From Nitrospinae bacterium bin107 (GTDB taxonomy: Bacteria; UBA8248), in contig MPNJ01000018.1 of the NCBI GenBank assembly GCA_002238965.1, forward strand, positions 17,301-81,300: a stretch of 64,000 nucleotides of DNA. The letters run 5' to 3'. Position numbers and translations under genes: made by a program. Under the pieces are notes generated by a model. It made no database searches, was not told the DNA's origin, and was given only the letters and a program-made list of their open reading frames with translations. Shown here one piece after another: positions 49,132 to 59,749 of the stretch; positions within the stretch are counted from its first letter, which is position 1, and each line of letters starts with the position of its first letter.

Positions 49132-50292
49132 ATGAACATCCACGAGTACCAAGGCAAGGAATTGCTCGCGAAATACGGCGTGGCCGTCCCGAAGGGCGGG
49201 GTCGCCGAGACGGCGGACGAGGCCGAGCGCATCGCGGCGGATCTGGGCGGGACGGTAGTCGTCAAGGCGCAGATTCACGCCGGCGGGCGCGGCAAGGGCG
49301 GCGGCGTCAAGCTGGCGGCGACGCCTGGGGAGGCGAAAGAAGTTGCCTCGCAGATTCTCGGCATGACGCTGGTGACGCACCAGACGGGGCCGGAGGGTCG
49401 TCTCGTCAAGAAGGTATGGGTGGAGGAGGCGAGCGACATCGAGCGCGAGCTTTATCTCGGGGTCGTGCTCGACCGCGCCACGGGCCGCCCCACCGTCATG
49501 GCGAGCACCGAGGGCGGTATGGACATTGAAGAGGTGGCCGCGAAAACGCCCGAAAAGCTCCTCAAGGTTCCCGTCGATCCGGCGCTTTCCGTCTGGCCCT
49601 CGACCGCGCGGCGCGTCGTTTATGGTCTGGATTTACCCGCCGAACTCGTTCGCGAGGGGGTCAAATTCGTCACGAATCTTTACCGGTTCTATGACGAAAT
49701 GGACGCTTCGCTCCTCGAGATCAACCCCCTGGTGCAGACGAAGGACGGCCGCATACTGGCGCTCGACGCCAAGGTGAACTTCGACGACAACGCGCTCTAC
49801 CGCCACGAGGAGGTGGCCGCGATGCGCGATGAGGACGAAGAAGACCCGCTCGAGGTCGAGGCCTCGAAGTTCAACCTCAACTACATCAAGCTCGACGGCT
49901 CGGTCGCCTGCATGGTGAACGGCGCGGGCCTCGCCATGGCGACGATGGACATCATCAAGCTCGCAGGCGCTGCGCCCGCGAACTTCCTGGACGTCGGCGG
50001 CGGCGCGAGCAAGGAGATGGTCGAGAACGCCTTCCGCATCCTCATGGACGATCCGGACGTGAAGGCCGTTTTTATCAACATCTTCGGCGGCATCCTGCGC
50101 TGCGACATTCTGGCGGAGGGCGTCGTGGAGGCCGTCAAGACCGTAAACGTAGGCGTGCCCATCATCATCCGCATGGAGGGGACGAACGTGGAGAAGGGTC
50201 GCGAGATACTCGAAGGCTCGGGTCTCGATTTCACCGTGGGCAAAGGCATGGCCGATTCCGCCGAAAAGGTGGTTGCGGCCCTTAACCGCTAG
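49132..50292 (+). CDS. sucC: Succinyl-CoA synthetase, beta subunit
   Basis: A 386-residue ATP-grasp subunit starting [16 protein letters not shown], with the nucleotide site [15 protein letters not shown] and the CoA-side [13 protein letters not shown] near the C-terminus. It interconverts succinyl-CoA and succinate with substrate-level NTP formation. GGAGG lies 8 bases upstream of ATG 49132. sucD follows after 11 bases. Confidence 0.97.
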   Translation: MNIHEYQGKELLAKYGVAVPKGGVAETADEAERIAADLGGTVVVKAQIHAGGRGKGGGVKLAATPGEAKEVASQILGMTLVTHQTGPEGRLVKKVWVEEASDIERELYLGVVLDRATGRPTVMASTEGGMDIEEVAAKTPEKLLKVPVDPALSVWPSTARRVVYGLDLPAELVREGVKFVTNLYRFYDEMDASLLEINPLVQTKDGRILALDAKVNFDDNALYRHEEVAAMRDEDEEDPLEVEASKFNLNYIKLDGSVACMVNGAGLAMATMDIIKLAGAAPANFLDVGGGASKEMVENAFRILMDDPDVKAVFINIFGGILRCDILAEGVVEAVKTVNVGVPIIIRMEGTNVEKGREILEGSGLDFTVGKGMADSAEKVVAALNR

Positions 50293-50303
50293 GGGGTCTG
50301 GTT

Positions 50304-51200
50304 TTGAGTATTCTGATCGACAAAGAGACGCGCATCCTCGTGCAGGGCATCACCGGGCGCGAAGGAGGCTTTCACGCCGGACAGTGTCAAAAGTACAGTC
50401 GCGAGTTCGCGGGCGGCGGCGGCGCAGTGGTGGCCGGCGTTACGCCCGGCAAGGGCGGGCAGGAGGCGGACGGCGTGCCCGTGTTCAACACGGTGGCCGA
50501 TGCGGTGCGCGAGACGGGCGCGAACGCCTCTCTCATATTCGTGCCACCCCCCTTCGCGGCGGACGCCATCGTGGAGGCCGTGGATGCGGATTTGCCCCTC
50601 GTGGTATGCATCACGGAGGGCATTCCGGTGCGCGACATGGTGTATGTGAAACGCCACATGGAAGATAGCGGCGCCGTCCTCATCGGCCCCAACTGCCCGG
50701 GCGTCATCACCCCCGGCGGCTGCAAGATGGGCATCATGCCGGGCCATATTCACAAGGAAGGCACCATCGGCGTCATCTCGAAGAGCGGCACGCTCACGTA
50801 TGAAGTCGTCGCCCAGCTCACGGAACAGGGTCTGGGCCAGACCACCTGCGTGGGAATCGGCGGCGACCCTGTCATCGGCACGATGTATATCGATCTCTTG
50901 CGCATGTTCGAGGAGGATCCTGCGACGGAGGCCATCATCGTGATCGGCGAGATCGGCGGCTCCGCCGAGCAGGACGCGGCGCGTTGGGCCAAAGAGAACG
51001 TCACGAAGCCGCTCGTGGGCTTCATCGCGGGCCAGACGGCTCCTCCGGGCCGGCGAATGGGCCACGCGGGCGCGATCATCTCGGGCGGGGAGGGAACCGC
51101 GGCCGAGAAGATGCGGGTCATGGACGAATGCGGCATTCACGTCACCGAAAGTCCGGCCGAGATGGGCCTCACCATGGCCAGGGCGCTGGGCAAGGCATAA
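50304..51200 (+). CDS. sucD: Succinyl-CoA synthetase, alpha subunit
   Basis: A 298-residue CoA-binding subunit starting [18 protein letters not shown], with the phosphorylated histidine in the GHAGAII segment near residue 252. The start is TTG 50304, with AGGGGG upstream. With SucC it completes the TCA block. ndk, which equilibrates the nucleoside triphosphates made here, follows after 27 bases, a functional neighbourhood seen in several bacteria. Confidence 0.97.
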   Translation: MSILIDKETRILVQGITGREGGFHAGQCQKYSREFAGGGGAVVAGVTPGKGGQEADGVPVFNTVADAVRETGANASLIFVPPPFAADAIVEAVDADLPLVVCITEGIPVRDMVYVKRHMEDSGAVLIGPNCPGVITPGGCKMGIMPGHIHKEGTIGVISKSGTLTYEVVAQLTEQGLGQTTCVGIGGDPVIGTMYIDLLRMFEEDPATEAIIVIGEIGGSAEQDAARWAKENVTKPLVGFIAGQTAPPGRRMGHAGAIISGGEGTAAEKMRVMDECGIHVTESPAEMGLTMARALGKA

Positions 51201-51227
51201 CGACATACACGGAAAGGGAAACAGCAC

Positions 51228-51650
51228 ATGGAACGCACGTTCGCAATGATTAAACCCGACGCCACCGCGCGCGGCCTGAGCGGCAGGATTCTCTCGCGCA
51301 TCGAGGAGGAGGGTTTCGAGGTTCTGGGGATGAAGCTAGTCCGCATGTCGAAAGCCCAGGCGGAGGGTTTTTACGCCGTTCACAGGGAGCGCCCCTTCTT
51401 CGGCGATCTCACGACGTTCATGTCTTCAGGCCGAACGGTGGTCCTGGCGCTCGAGCGCGAGGACGCCATCAGGCGCTGGCGCGACGTGATGGGTGCCACG
51501 AACCCTGCAGACGCCGATCCGGGAACGATTCGCGCAGAATTGGGCGAGAGCATCGAGCGAAACTCCACGCACGGCTCCGACGCACCGGATACCGCCGCCT
51601 TCGAACTGGGTTACTGGTTCCCGGGAGTGGAGCTGCCCGCGGACGAATAA
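51228..51650 (+). CDS. ndk: Nucleoside diphosphate kinase
   Basis: A 140-residue enzyme that transfers gamma-phosphates between nucleotides through a phosphohistidine, H115 in the invariant [23 protein letters not shown] is the standard N-terminus. It is complete and sits directly behind sucD. Confidence 0.97.
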   Translation: MERTFAMIKPDATARGLSGRILSRIEEEGFEVLGMKLVRMSKAQAEGFYAVHRERPFFGDLTTFMSSGRTVVLALEREDAIRRWRDVMGATNPADADPGTIRAELGESIERNSTHGSDAPDTAAFELGYWFPGVELPADE

Positions 51651-51696
51651 AGAAAATTCACACTTTCGTGCATGGAATAACGGGAGAAGTCATACA

Positions 51697-52470
51697 ATGC
51701 GTTTGAAGGATAAAGTCGCCATCGTCACCGGGGCGGGGCAGGGAATCGGAAAGGTCATCGCACTTACCTTCGCGCGCGAGGGGGCGAAGGTCGTGCTCGC
51801 CGCGCGCTCGGTCGGGAACCTGGAGGAAACCGCCGCCGAGATGCCGGACGGCGCCTCCCTCGTCGTCCCCACCGACCTCACGGACGAGGCCGCGATTGAG
51901 AATCTCGTCGAGAAGACGCTCGCCGGGTTCGGGACCATTGACATTCTCGTGAATAACTCCGGCGTCGCCGGCCCAACAAAGGCTTGTGAGGACGTGACGC
52001 GCGGGGAGTGGGAGGAGTGCTTCGAGGTCAACGTCACGGGCGCGTTCCTGATGACCAAGCACGTCATCCCCACGTTGAAGAAAAACAGGTACGGGCGCAT
52101 CATCAACATCAGTTCGATGAGCGGCAAGCGCCCCCTGCCGAACCGCACGCCCTACACGTCGTCCAAGATGGCGGTCATCGGCTTGACGCGCACCCTCGCG
52201 TTCGAACTCGGCGAATACGGCGTCACGGTGAACGCGATCTGCCCCGGGGCCACCTCGGGCCCGCGCATCGACAGCGTCATCGGGAACATGGCGGAGAGTT
52301 TCGGCACATCCTTCGAGGAGGCGAAGCAGACCTTCACCGCGCCCGCGGCGCTCAAGACGCTCGTCGACGCGGAGGATCACGCCGCCTTGTGCGTTTTCCT
52401 GGCTTCCGAGGAGGCCGCTCACATGACCGCCCAGGACATCAACGTGACGGGCGGGCTCATCTTTTACTAG
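51697..52470 (+). CDS. Short-chain dehydrogenase/reductase
   Basis: A 257-residue classical SDR. The cofactor motif TGAGQGIG (11-18), NNSG (86-89), catalytic Ser140 and the YTSSK pair Y153/K157 are present. The C-terminal FLASEEAAHMTAQDINVTGG is typical of 3-oxoacyl-ACP-reductase-like or alcohol/sugar dehydrogenases. The substrate is not predictable. ATG 51697 gives the usual MRLKDKVAIVTG start. Confidence 0.9.
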   Translation: MRLKDKVAIVTGAGQGIGKVIALTFAREGAKVVLAARSVGNLEETAAEMPDGASLVVPTDLTDEAAIENLVEKTLAGFGTIDILVNNSGVAGPTKACEDVTRGEWEECFEVNVTGAFLMTKHVIPTLKKNRYGRIINISSMSGKRPLPNRTPYTSSKMAVIGLTRTLAFELGEYGVTVNAICPGATSGPRIDSVIGNMAESFGTSFEEAKQTFTAPAALKTLVDAEDHAALCVFLASEEAAHMTAQDINVTGGLIFY

Positions 52471-52531
52471 GCCCGCTCATCGCCTCGCCCCTGCGCGAGG
52501 CCCCGCGCGGCGGCGCGCGCCGGGAGAGCAC

Positions 52532-55396
52532 ATGTCGTCCCTGAACGGAAGAAAGCGGCGGGAGAGGCAAATCCGGGTCCGGGGTGCGCGCGAGCACAAC
52601 CTCAAGGACCTGAGCCTCGACATGCCGCGGGATAAGCTCATCGTCATCACGGGTCTGAGCGGCTCGGGCAAGAGTTCGCTCGCCTTCGACACCCTCTACG
52701 GCGAGGGGCAGCGCCGCTACATCGAATCCCTTTCCGCCTACGCGCGCCAGTTCATCGACCAGATAGGCAAGCCGGACGTCGACTCCATCGAGGGCCTCTC
52801 GCCCACCATCGCCATCGAGCAGAAGACGGTGAGCAAGAACCCGCGTTCCACAGTCGGCACCGTGACGGAGATCTACGATCACCTGAGGCTGCTCTACGCC
52901 CGCCTGGGTCTGCCGCACTGCCCCTCGTGCGGACAATCCATGAACGCGCTCAACGTGGAGCAGATGGTGAGCCGCGCAATGGGCTTGGGCAAAGGAAAAG
53001 AACTCGAAATCCTCGCCCCCATCGTGCGGGGCCGCAAAGGGATATACCGCAAGGAATTCGAGGACCTGGAGCGCAAGGGATACTTGAGAGTCCGGGTGGA
53101 CGGGCGCTTTTTCCGCCTGGGCGAGGAGATATCGCTCAACCGCCACATGACGCACAACATCGAGGTGGTGGTGGATCACGTTGTCCTGCGCGCAGGCGTG
53201 GAAAAGCGCCTCGGCGAATCCATCGAGACGGCCCTGGGCCTCGCGAAGGGGCTGGTAATTTTCCTCGAAGACAATGGCACCGAGTATCTCTTCAGCGAGG
53301 AGTGCACCTGTGCGGAGTGCGGCGTGAACATTCCCGAAATGGCCCCGCGCATGTTCTCCTTCAACAGCCCCTACGGCGCGTGTACGGAATGCGGCGGACT
53401 GGGCGTGGTGCACCGCATGGATGAGGAGAAAATCGTCCCCGACCCCGGGCTCACGCTCGATGAGGGGGCCATCGCCCCCCTCTCGGGGAGCAAGAGCTTT
53501 CTGGCTTCCACCCTGCGCGCGGTCATCGAGGCCGAAAAGATTCCGGTGGACAGGCCCTTTGCGAAACTCTCCAAGAGACACAGGAACATCCTGTTCTACG
53601 GGAGCAAGGGCGGGAAGCTGAAAATCCGCCACAAGACGGGGAGGCGCACGCTCAGGCGCGAGCGCGTTTTCCCGGGCGTCATACCCGCTCTTGCTGATCG
53701 TATAGAGAATACGTCGAGCGAGGGAATGCGGGCGGATTTGGAAAAATACATGAGCGTCATGCCGTGCGAGGCCTGCTCGGGTGGACGCCTGAAGCCCGAG
53801 AGCCTCGCGGTGACCTATGGCGGAAAAAGTATCGCCGAGGTCTCCGCCATGAGCATCAAGAATCTGCGCGCCTTCTTTGAAGAGCAAAACCGTGTGGATG
53901 GCGCCGACCTCGTGGCGGAGCGCATTCTGAAGGAAATCATCGAGCGGCTCGAATTTCTCGAAAAGGTGGGGCTTAACTACCTCACGCTGGAGCGGCCCTC
54001 GGGCACGCTTGCGGGAGGCGAGGGCCAGCGGATCCGGCTGGCGAGCCAGATCGGCTCGAGCCTGGTGGGCGTCTTGTACGTGCTCGATGAGCCGAGCATC
54101 GGCTTGCACCAGCGCGACAACCGCCGCCTTCTGGATACGCTGTGCCGCCTCCGCGACATGGGGAACACGATCATCGTCGTCGAACACGATCGCGAGACCA
54201 TCGAATCGGCCGACTACGTGGTGGACTTGGGCCCCGGCGCGGGCGAGCACGGCGGGTACCTCGTGGCCTGCGGCGCGCCGGACGATATCCGCTCGAACGC
54301 CGCCTCACTGACGGGACGATACCTGTCCGGCGAAGTCGATATCCCCCGCCCGGAGCAGCGCCGCGCGCCGAGCGGGGACTGCATCTCCATCCGGGGGGCG
54401 CGGCAGCACAATCTCAAGAACGTGGATGTCGATTTTCCGCTCGGCTTGCTCATCTGCGTCACCGGCGTGAGCGGCAGCGGCAAGAGCACCCTGGTCGACG
54501 AGATTCTCTACCGGGCGCTTTCACGGCAGATTTACCGCTCGCTCGCCACGCCCGGCGCGCACGATTCCATCGAGGGCGCCGAACTCATCGACAAGGTCAT
54601 CGCCATCGATCAATCGCCCATCGGGCGGACGCCGAGGAGCAACCCGGCCACCTACACGGGCGTGTTCTCCCCGATTCGCAACCTTTTCTCCCAGGTGCCC
54701 GAAGCCCGAAAGCGCGGCTATCTCGCGGGACGCTTCAGCTTCAACGTCAAGGGGGGACGCTGCGAGACCTGTCAGGGGGACGGCTACATCCGGCTCGAAA
54801 TGCACTTCTTGCCCGATCTGTTCGTGCGCTGCTCGGAGTGCCAGGGCAGGCGCTTCAACCGAGACACGCTCGACGTCCGCTACAAGGGCCGCAACATCGC
54901 CGAGGTGCTGGAGATGACGGTGGATGATGCCCTGGCGTTTTTCGAGAACATCAACGCGGTGCGCTGGAAGTTGAAGACGATGCAGGACGTGGGTCTGGGC
55001 TATCTGCGCCTGGGCCAGCCGGCCACGACACTGAGCGGCGGCGAAGCCCAGCGCATCAAGCTCTCGAGAGAACTCGCCAAGCGGGCCACAGGCAGGACGC
55101 TCTACATTCTCGACGAGCCGACAACGGGGCTTCACTTCGCGGACATCGAAAAGCTGCTGGACGTGCTGCACCGCCTGGTCGACCAGGGCAATACCGTGGT
55201 CGTCATCGAGCACAACGTCGACGTCATCAAGTCGGTCGACCACATCATCGACCTGGGTCCCGAGGGAGGGGAGGAGGGCGGTTATCTGCTCGCCGAGGGC
55301 CCGCCCGAGCGAATCGCCGGAATCGAGACTTCCGCAACGGGCAATTCCCTTCGCGATGCGTTGAACGGTACGCTTTCGAACTCACAGCCCGCCTGA
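52532..55396 (+). CDS. uvrA: Excinuclease ABC subunit A
   Basis: A 954-residue ATPase that scans DNA for lesions and loads UvrB. It has two ABC modules, with Walker [10 protein letters not shown] near residue 41 and GVSGSGKST near 645; two zinc modules ([12 protein letters not shown]...CTECGG and CETCQGDGY...CSECQG); and two LSGGE-type signatures ([18 protein letters not shown]). The length is normal. truA follows after 12 bases. Confidence 0.97.
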   Translation: MSSLNGRKRRERQIRVRGAREHNLKDLSLDMPRDKLIVITGLSGSGKSSLAFDTLYGEGQRRYIESLSAYARQFIDQIGKPDVDSIEGLSPTIAIEQKTVSKNPRSTVGTVTEIYDHLRLLYARLGLPHCPSCGQSMNALNVEQMVSRAMGLGKGKELEILAPIVRGRKGIYRKEFEDLERKGYLRVRVDGRFFRLGEEISLNRHMTHNIEVVVDHVVLRAGVEKRLGESIETALGLAKGLVIFLEDNGTEYLFSEECTCAECGVNIPEMAPRMFSFNSPYGACTECGGLGVVHRMDEEKIVPDPGLTLDEGAIAPLSGSKSFLASTLRAVIEAEKIPVDRPFAKLSKRHRNILFYGSKGGKLKIRHKTGRRTLRRERVFPGVIPALADRIENTSSEGMRADLEKYMSVMPCEACSGGRLKPESLAVTYGGKSIAEVSAMSIKNLRAFFEEQNRVDGADLVAERILKEIIERLEFLEKVGLNYLTLERPSGTLAGGEGQRIRLASQIGSSLVGVLYVLDEPSIGLHQRDNRRLLDTLCRLRDMGNTIIVVEHDRETIESADYVVDLGPGAGEHGGYLVACGAPDDIRSNAASLTGRYLSGEVDIPRPEQRRAPSGDCISIRGARQHNLKNVDVDFPLGLLICVTGVSGSGKSTLVDEILYRALSRQIYRSLATPGAHDSIEGAELIDKVIAIDQSPIGRTPRSNPATYTGVFSPIRNLFSQVPEARKRGYLAGRFSFNVKGGRCETCQGDGYIRLEMHFLPDLFVRCSECQGRRFNRDTLDVRYKGRNIAEVLEMTVDDALAFFENINAVRWKLKTMQDVGLGYLRLGQPATTLSGGEAQRIKLSRELAKRATGRTLYILDEPTTGLHFADIEKLLDVLHRLVDQGNTVVVIEHNVDVIKSVDHIIDLGPEGGEEGGYLLAEGPPERIAGIETSATGNSLRDALNGTLSNSQPA

Positions 55397-55408
55397 CCGT
55401 CTTCACCG

Positions 55409-56209
55409 ATGAACGCCGAAAACACCCGCTGCCTCGTTTTGTGGATAGAGTACAAGGGCACGAATTTTCACGGCTGGCAGACCCAGCCCGGCCAGCGAAC
55501 CGTCCAGAGCGAAATAGAGGGCGCGCTCGCGAAGATGTGCGGGGAGCCGGTACGCATCATCGGCTCGGGCCGCACCGACGCCGGCGTCCACGCATGGGGA
55601 CAGGTGGCGCACTTTCATACCCGCTCTCGAATCGAGCCCTACAAGGTGCGCATCGGCCTGAACACCATGATGTGCCGCGACGTCTCGATTTTCGACTGCC
55701 GGGAAGCGCCCGGCGGTTTCCACGCCCAGTTCGACGCCGTTCGCAAGACCTATCGCTACCGCATCCTGAATCGCCGCTCGCCGAGCGCCATCCGCCATCC
55801 ATACGTCTGGCACGTGCGAAAACGCCTCGACTTGGAAGCGATGGGCCGGGCGGCGGACATCCTGGAGGGCGAGCATGATTTCGCCAGCTTCTGCCGGGAG
55901 AAGGGCAGGCCCGAGGACACGGTGCGCCGCCTGGAGCGCCTGAGCGTGGAGCGCGCGGGCGATGAGGTGGTCATCGAAGCGACGGCGGGGGGATTTCTGC
56001 GCCACATGGTGAGGAATCTGGTCGGCGTCCTGGTGGAGGTGGGCCGCGGGGAGCGCGAGGCCGAATCCGTACAAGAGGTGCTCGCGGGGAAGGACAGGTC
56101 TCTGGCGGGCGTCAACGCGCCGCCCCAGGGCTTGGCCCTTGTGCAGGTGGACTATGGCGACAGGCTGCCGCCGGAGGCCGCTCCGGGACCCGAAGAAACG
56201 GACGCTTGA
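55409..56209 (+). CDS. truA: tRNA pseudouridine(38-40) synthase
   Basis: A 266-residue TruA enzyme modifying the anticodon stem-loop. The catalytic aspartate is D57 in GSGRTDAGVHAWGQ; WQTQPGQRTVQSEIE and FLRHMVRNLVG are conserved. Its last codons overlap the candidate trp promoter. Confidence 0.95.
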   Translation: MNAENTRCLVLWIEYKGTNFHGWQTQPGQRTVQSEIEGALAKMCGEPVRIIGSGRTDAGVHAWGQVAHFHTRSRIEPYKVRIGLNTMMCRDVSIFDCREAPGGFHAQFDAVRKTYRYRILNRRSPSAIRHPYVWHVRKRLDLEAMGRAADILEGEHDFASFCREKGRPEDTVRRLERLSVERAGDEVVIEATAGGFLRHMVRNLVGVLVEVGRGEREAESVQEVLAGKDRSLAGVNAPPQGLALVQVDYGDRLPPEAAPGPEETDA

Positions 56210-56235
56210 CCATTTCTCCCATATTTGGGTATCTT
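56206..56235 (+). promoter_or_regulatory. Candidate trp operon promoter
   Basis: TTGACC (56206-56211), 18 bases, TATCTT (56230-56235), overlapping the truA stop. A transcript from about 56242 would include the whole trp leader. Confidence 0.45.
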
Positions 56236-56276
56236 CCTCGGAGCAGCGGAATTTTCTTGTATGGAGATGGCGGCTG

Positions 56277-56348
56277 ATGAAGACGCGAGAAAAATTCATG
56301 GAGGCTTGGCCCTGGCGATGCTCCGCCAAATCTGGAGGTGCGCCATAA
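56277..56348 (+). CDS. trpL: Trp-codon leader peptide of the trp operon
   Basis: A 23-codon frame reading M-K-T-R-E-K-F-M-E-A-W-P-W-R-C-S onward, with Trp codons at positions 11 and 13 (56307 and 56313). GGAG lies 10 bases upstream. The TGG-CCC-TGG pair sits exactly on the first arm of the attenuator (TGGCG, 56313-56317). A ribosome waiting for Trp-tRNA would mask this arm. The frame is continuous upstream with truA-region sequence, but ATG 56277 is the start with a ribosome-binding site. Confidence 0.8.
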   Translation: MKTREKFMEAWPWRCSAKSGGAP

Positions 56349-56420
56349 GGGTAATTGTCTGAGTTTTTCTGAAGCGAATCCCCAAGCCATGGCGGCCCGT
56401 TCGGTCCCGTGGCTTTTTTT
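56313..56420 (+). terminator. trp attenuator: alternative hairpins and intrinsic terminator
   Basis: Terminator: AGCCATGG (56385-56392) pairs with CCGTGGCT (56407-56414), with one G-T wobble and an inner CCG/CGG stem, followed by seven T ending at 56420. Antiterminator: CGCCAT (56341-56346) pairs with ATGGCG (56389-56394). Pause hairpin: TGGCG (56313-56317, over the second Trp codon) pairs with CGCCA (56341-56345). The three pairings are mutually exclusive in the order needed for leader-peptide attenuation. Confidence 0.8.
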
Positions 56421-56464
56421 GTATGGAGGCGAGACTCTTCCGTTAGACGGTGTCTCGAAAAAAG

Positions 56465-57985
56465 ATGAACCCTGAAAATCATTCGCCGGACAAAAAGACT
56501 TTCCTCGCTCTCTGCGAGCGGGGCAACATCATTCCGGTGTATCGCGAAATACTTGCCGACCTCGATACGCCGGTGTCCGCCTATCTGAAAATCGCCGACG
56601 GGTCCCATTCCTTTCTGCTCGAAAGCGTCGAGGGCGGGGAGAAGTGGGCGAGATACACCTTTCTGGGCAGCGAGCCGTACCTCATCTTCGAGAGCAAGGG
56701 CAGGCGGGTGCGGGTCACGCAGGAGGGGGAGAGCGAGGAGTTCACCGTCGATGATCCCATCGATGCGCTCAGGCAGTTGATGCAGCCCTACATACCCGTC
56801 GACCTTCCCGGCCTGCCGAGGTTCTGGGGAGGGGCCATCGGCTGCATGGGCTATGACGCGGTTCGCTTCATCGAGCGCCTGCCCGAGAACGCGCATGACG
56901 ACCTCGAACTGCCCGAACTGCTGTTCATGATCACGAAGTCGCTGATCATCTTCGACAACGTGGCGCAGAAGATGTTCGTCTTGGCCCATGCGCACATTAC
57001 GGATGACGGCCCCGAGGCCGCTTATGAAGATGCGTGCGCGCGCGTCGATGCGCTCATCGAAAAGCTGCGGGGCCCATCCGTAGCCCCGCCGTATGAGCCG
57101 GTGGAACCACCCCGGGATGGCGGGAGCGGGCATCCCGTCGAGAACATGCCGGGCCTCTACTCGTCTTTCACGCGCGAGGGGTTCGAGAAGGTCGTCGCCG
57201 ATACGGTGGAGCTCATCCACTCGGGCGAGGCGATTCAGGTCGTGCTCTCACAGCGCCTGGAGAGCGCCCTGGACGTGCACCCGTTCGCCATCTACCGGGC
57301 GCTGCGCACGGTTAACCCCTCGCCCTACATGTTTTACCTGGAACTCGGCGACGTGACCCTCGTCGGCGCGTCTCCCGAGGTGCTCGTGCGGCTCGAAGGC
57401 GAGAGGGTCGAGGTGCGCCCCATCGCGGGCACGCGAAGGCGCGGTCGCGACGAGGCGGAGGATCGCGCGCTGGCGGATGAGCTGCTCGCCGATGAGAAGG
57501 AACGCGCCGAGCACATCATGCTCGTCGATCTGGGCCGCAACGACATCGGCCGCGTCTGCGAGCGCGGTACGGTGCGCGTCACCGAGCAGATGGTCATCGA
57601 GCGCTACTCCCACGTCATGCACATCGTGAGCAACGTGGTGGGCGAGCTGGCCGAGGGCCGGGACGCCTTCGACGTGCTCAGGGCCTCCTTTCCGGCGGGC
57701 ACCGTCTCGGGCGCGCCCAAGGTGCGGGCCATGGAGATCATCGACGAGATGGAGCCGGTGCGGCGGGGCCCCTATTCGGGCGCGGTGGGGTATTTCGGCT
57801 TCGGCGGCAGCATGGATACCTGCATCGCCATCCGCACGCTCTACGCCCGCGGCGGCAAGCTCTACCTCCAGGTGGGCGCGGGCGTCGTGGCGGACTCGAA
57901 GCCCGATTTCGAGTACGAGGAAACCATCAACAAGGCCCGAGGGTCGCTGCGCGCGCTGGACGTGGCGCGGGGCGGCCTCCCCTAG
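56465..57985 (+). CDS. trpE: Anthranilate synthase component I
   Basis: A 506-residue chorismate-utilising enzyme making anthranilate with TrpG. The N-terminal LLES motif (HSFLLESVEGGEKWARYTF) is the tryptophan feedback site, and the C-terminal core holds RPIAGTRRRG, LVDLGRNDIGRV and AGTVSGAPKVRAMEII. ATG 56465 gives a normal N-terminus; GTG 56450 is also possible, and neither has a strong ribosome-binding site. It follows the trp attenuator, so both transcription and enzyme activity appear Trp-controlled. Confidence 0.95.
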   Translation: MNPENHSPDKKTFLALCERGNIIPVYREILADLDTPVSAYLKIADGSHSFLLESVEGGEKWARYTFLGSEPYLIFESKGRRVRVTQEGESEEFTVDDPIDALRQLMQPYIPVDLPGLPRFWGGAIGCMGYDAVRFIERLPENAHDDLELPELLFMITKSLIIFDNVAQKMFVLAHAHITDDGPEAAYEDACARVDALIEKLRGPSVAPPYEPVEPPRDGGSGHPVENMPGLYSSFTREGFEKVVADTVELIHSGEAIQVVLSQRLESALDVHPFAIYRALRTVNPSPYMFYLELGDVTLVGASPEVLVRLEGERVEVRPIAGTRRRGRDEAEDRALADELLADEKERAEHIMLVDLGRNDIGRVCERGTVRVTEQMVIERYSHVMHIVSNVVGELAEGRDAFDVLRASFPAGTVSGAPKVRAMEIIDEMEPVRRGPYSGAVGYFGFGGSMDTCIAIRTLYARGGKLYLQVGAGVVADSKPDFEYEETINKARGSLRALDVARGGLP

Positions 57986-58000
57986 GGCGGAGAATTTGAG

Positions 58001-58585
58001 ATGAAGCGCGTATTGATGATCGATAATTACGATTCGTTCACCTACAACCTCGTCCAGTACCTGGCCGAACTGGGTGCAGAGGTCACGGTGTGGCGTAACG
58101 ATCAGTTCGTACTCGATGACGTGGCCGAGCTCGCGCCCGGGATGATCGTCATATCCCCCGGTCCGGGGCGGCCCGAATCCGCCGGTCTCTCGATGCCGCT
58201 CGTCGAGCGATTTGCGGGGGAATACCCCATTCTGGGCGTGTGCCTGGGCCATCAGGCCATCGCGCAGGTCTACGGCGGCGGCATCGTCCGCGCCGAGCGG
58301 ATCATGCACGGAAAAACCTCCGAGATTCGCCACGACGGGCGGGGCGTCTTTCGCGAGCTACCGAACCCGATGACGGCCACGCGCTATCACAGCCTCCTGC
58401 TCGCGCGCGAAAGCGTTCCTCCCGAGATCGAGGTGTGCGCGGAGACGGATGAGGGCGAGATCATGGGGCTCCGGGTCCGGGGCGTGGCGGTCGCGGGCGT
58501 TCAGTTTCATCCTGAGTCGATTCTCTCGCCCGAGGGCAAGGCATTGCTCCAAAATGCGCTGGATGGTGCTATCGAGCGGCCTTGA
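58001..58585 (+). CDS. trpG: Anthranilate synthase component II (glutaminase)
   Basis: A 194-residue class I amidotransferase supplying ammonia to TrpE. The nucleophile is Cys81 in GVCLGHQAIAQVYGG, and QFHPESILSPEG carries the His-Glu pair. It is a separate gene, not fused to trpD. It may also serve PabB, because no pabA is visible here. It lies 15 bp after trpE. Confidence 0.95.
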   Translation: MKRVLMIDNYDSFTYNLVQYLAELGAEVTVWRNDQFVLDDVAELAPGMIVISPGPGRPESAGLSMPLVERFAGEYPILGVCLGHQAIAQVYGGGIVRAERIMHGKTSEIRHDGRGVFRELPNPMTATRYHSLLLARESVPPEIEVCAETDEGEIMGLRVRGVAVAGVQFHPESILSPEGKALLQNALDGAIERP

Positions 58586-58738
58586 GGGATTGAACGCGGA
58601 CGCGGTATGGTAGCCCCGGAACAAGCGAAACTCACGCGCTCTCTGACGCAAATCACAAGAAGGTGTGCGTGCGGTGGCGCGGACCGCAACGGAGCGGGGA
58701 CGAATCAAACCTCCACCACTCAATGAGGATATGCGTTC

Positions 58739-59749
58739 ATGATTCAGGAAGCCATCGGAAAGCTCGTGGAAGGCCGTCACTTGAGTGCGGATGAGGCGGA
58801 GAAGGTGATGGACCTCATCATGACGGGCGAGGCCACCCAGGCCCAGATCGGCGCCTATCTGGTGGCGCTCCGCATGGCGGGAGAAACGCCCGAGGAGATC
58901 GCGGGCAGCGTCCGCTCCATGCGCGCCAGGGCGACCTGGGTGAAGACGAAACACCCCTTCGTGGTCGACGTGGTGGGCACGGGCGGCGACGGCGCCCACA
59001 CCTTCAACATCAGCACGAGCGCCGCCCTCGTCGTGGCGGGGGCGGGCCAGCCCGTGGCGAAGCACGGCAACCGCGCGGTGTCGAGCAAATCGGGCGCCGC
59101 CGACGTCTTGAAGGCGCTGGGGGTGAACATCGAGGCCACACCCGAGAAGGTGGGCGAGTGCATCGACGAGGCGGGCGTGGGCTTCCTGTTCGCGCCCATG
59201 CTCCACGGCGCGATGAAGCACGCCATCGGCCCCAGGCGCGAGATCGCCATGCGCAGCATCTTCAACGTCATGGGTCCGCTCACGAACCCCGCGCGCGCCC
59301 AGAGCCAGCTGGTGGGCGTGTACGCGGCCGAACTCACCGAACTGGTGGCGGACGTGCTGCGCCAGGTCGGCTGTCAGAAGGCGCTCGTGGTGCACGGGTC
59401 CGACGGCATGGACGAGATGACGCTCACCGGCTCCTCGCGCGTCTCGGAGTGGGACGGGAGCGAAATCAGGACGTATGACGTCACGCCCGAGGATGCAGGC
59501 CTCGAGCGCGCCGAAGCGGAAGCCGTGAAGGGTGGCGAGCCTGCGGAGAACGCCGAAATCACGCGCGCCATCCTTGGCGGTGAAAAAGGCCCCAGGCGCG
59601 ACATCGTGCTCTTGAACGCCGCCGCCGCGCTCATCGCCGCGGACAGGGCGGGAGATCTGAGAGAGGGCGTCGCGCAGGCGGCCTCGGCGATAGATTCGGG
59701 CGAGGCGGCGAGCGTCCTCGCGCGTCTCGTGGAGGTGTCCAATTCCTGA
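58739..59749 (+). CDS. trpD: Anthranilate phosphoribosyltransferase
   Basis: A 336-residue enzyme with the PRPP motif GTGGDGAHTFNIST (80-93) and KHGNRAVSSKSGAADVLKAL for anthranilate/Mg binding. The 153-bp gap before it (58586-58738) holds no recognisable feature. A repeat cluster of about 370 bp separates it from trpC. Confidence 0.95.
   Translation: MIQEAIGKLVEGRHLSADEAEKVMDLIMTGEATQAQIGAYLVALRMAGETPEEIAGSVRSMRARATWVKTKHPFVVDVVGTGGDGAHTFNISTSAALVVAGAGQPVAKHGNRAVSSKSGAADVLKALGVNIEATPEKVGECIDEAGVGFLFAPMLHGAMKHAIGPRREIAMRSIFNVMGPLTNPARAQSQLVGVYAAELTELVADVLRQVGCQKALVVHGSDGMDEMTLTGSSRVSEWDGSEIRTYDVTPEDAGLERAEAEAVKGGEPAENAEITRAILGGEKGPRRDIVLLNAAAALIAADRAGDLREGVAQAASAIDSGEAASVLARLVEVSNS

Noticed and set aside
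52457..54250. 597-codon antisense frame over uvrA
   Set aside because: Shadow of uvrA; its composition mirrors the sense codons.
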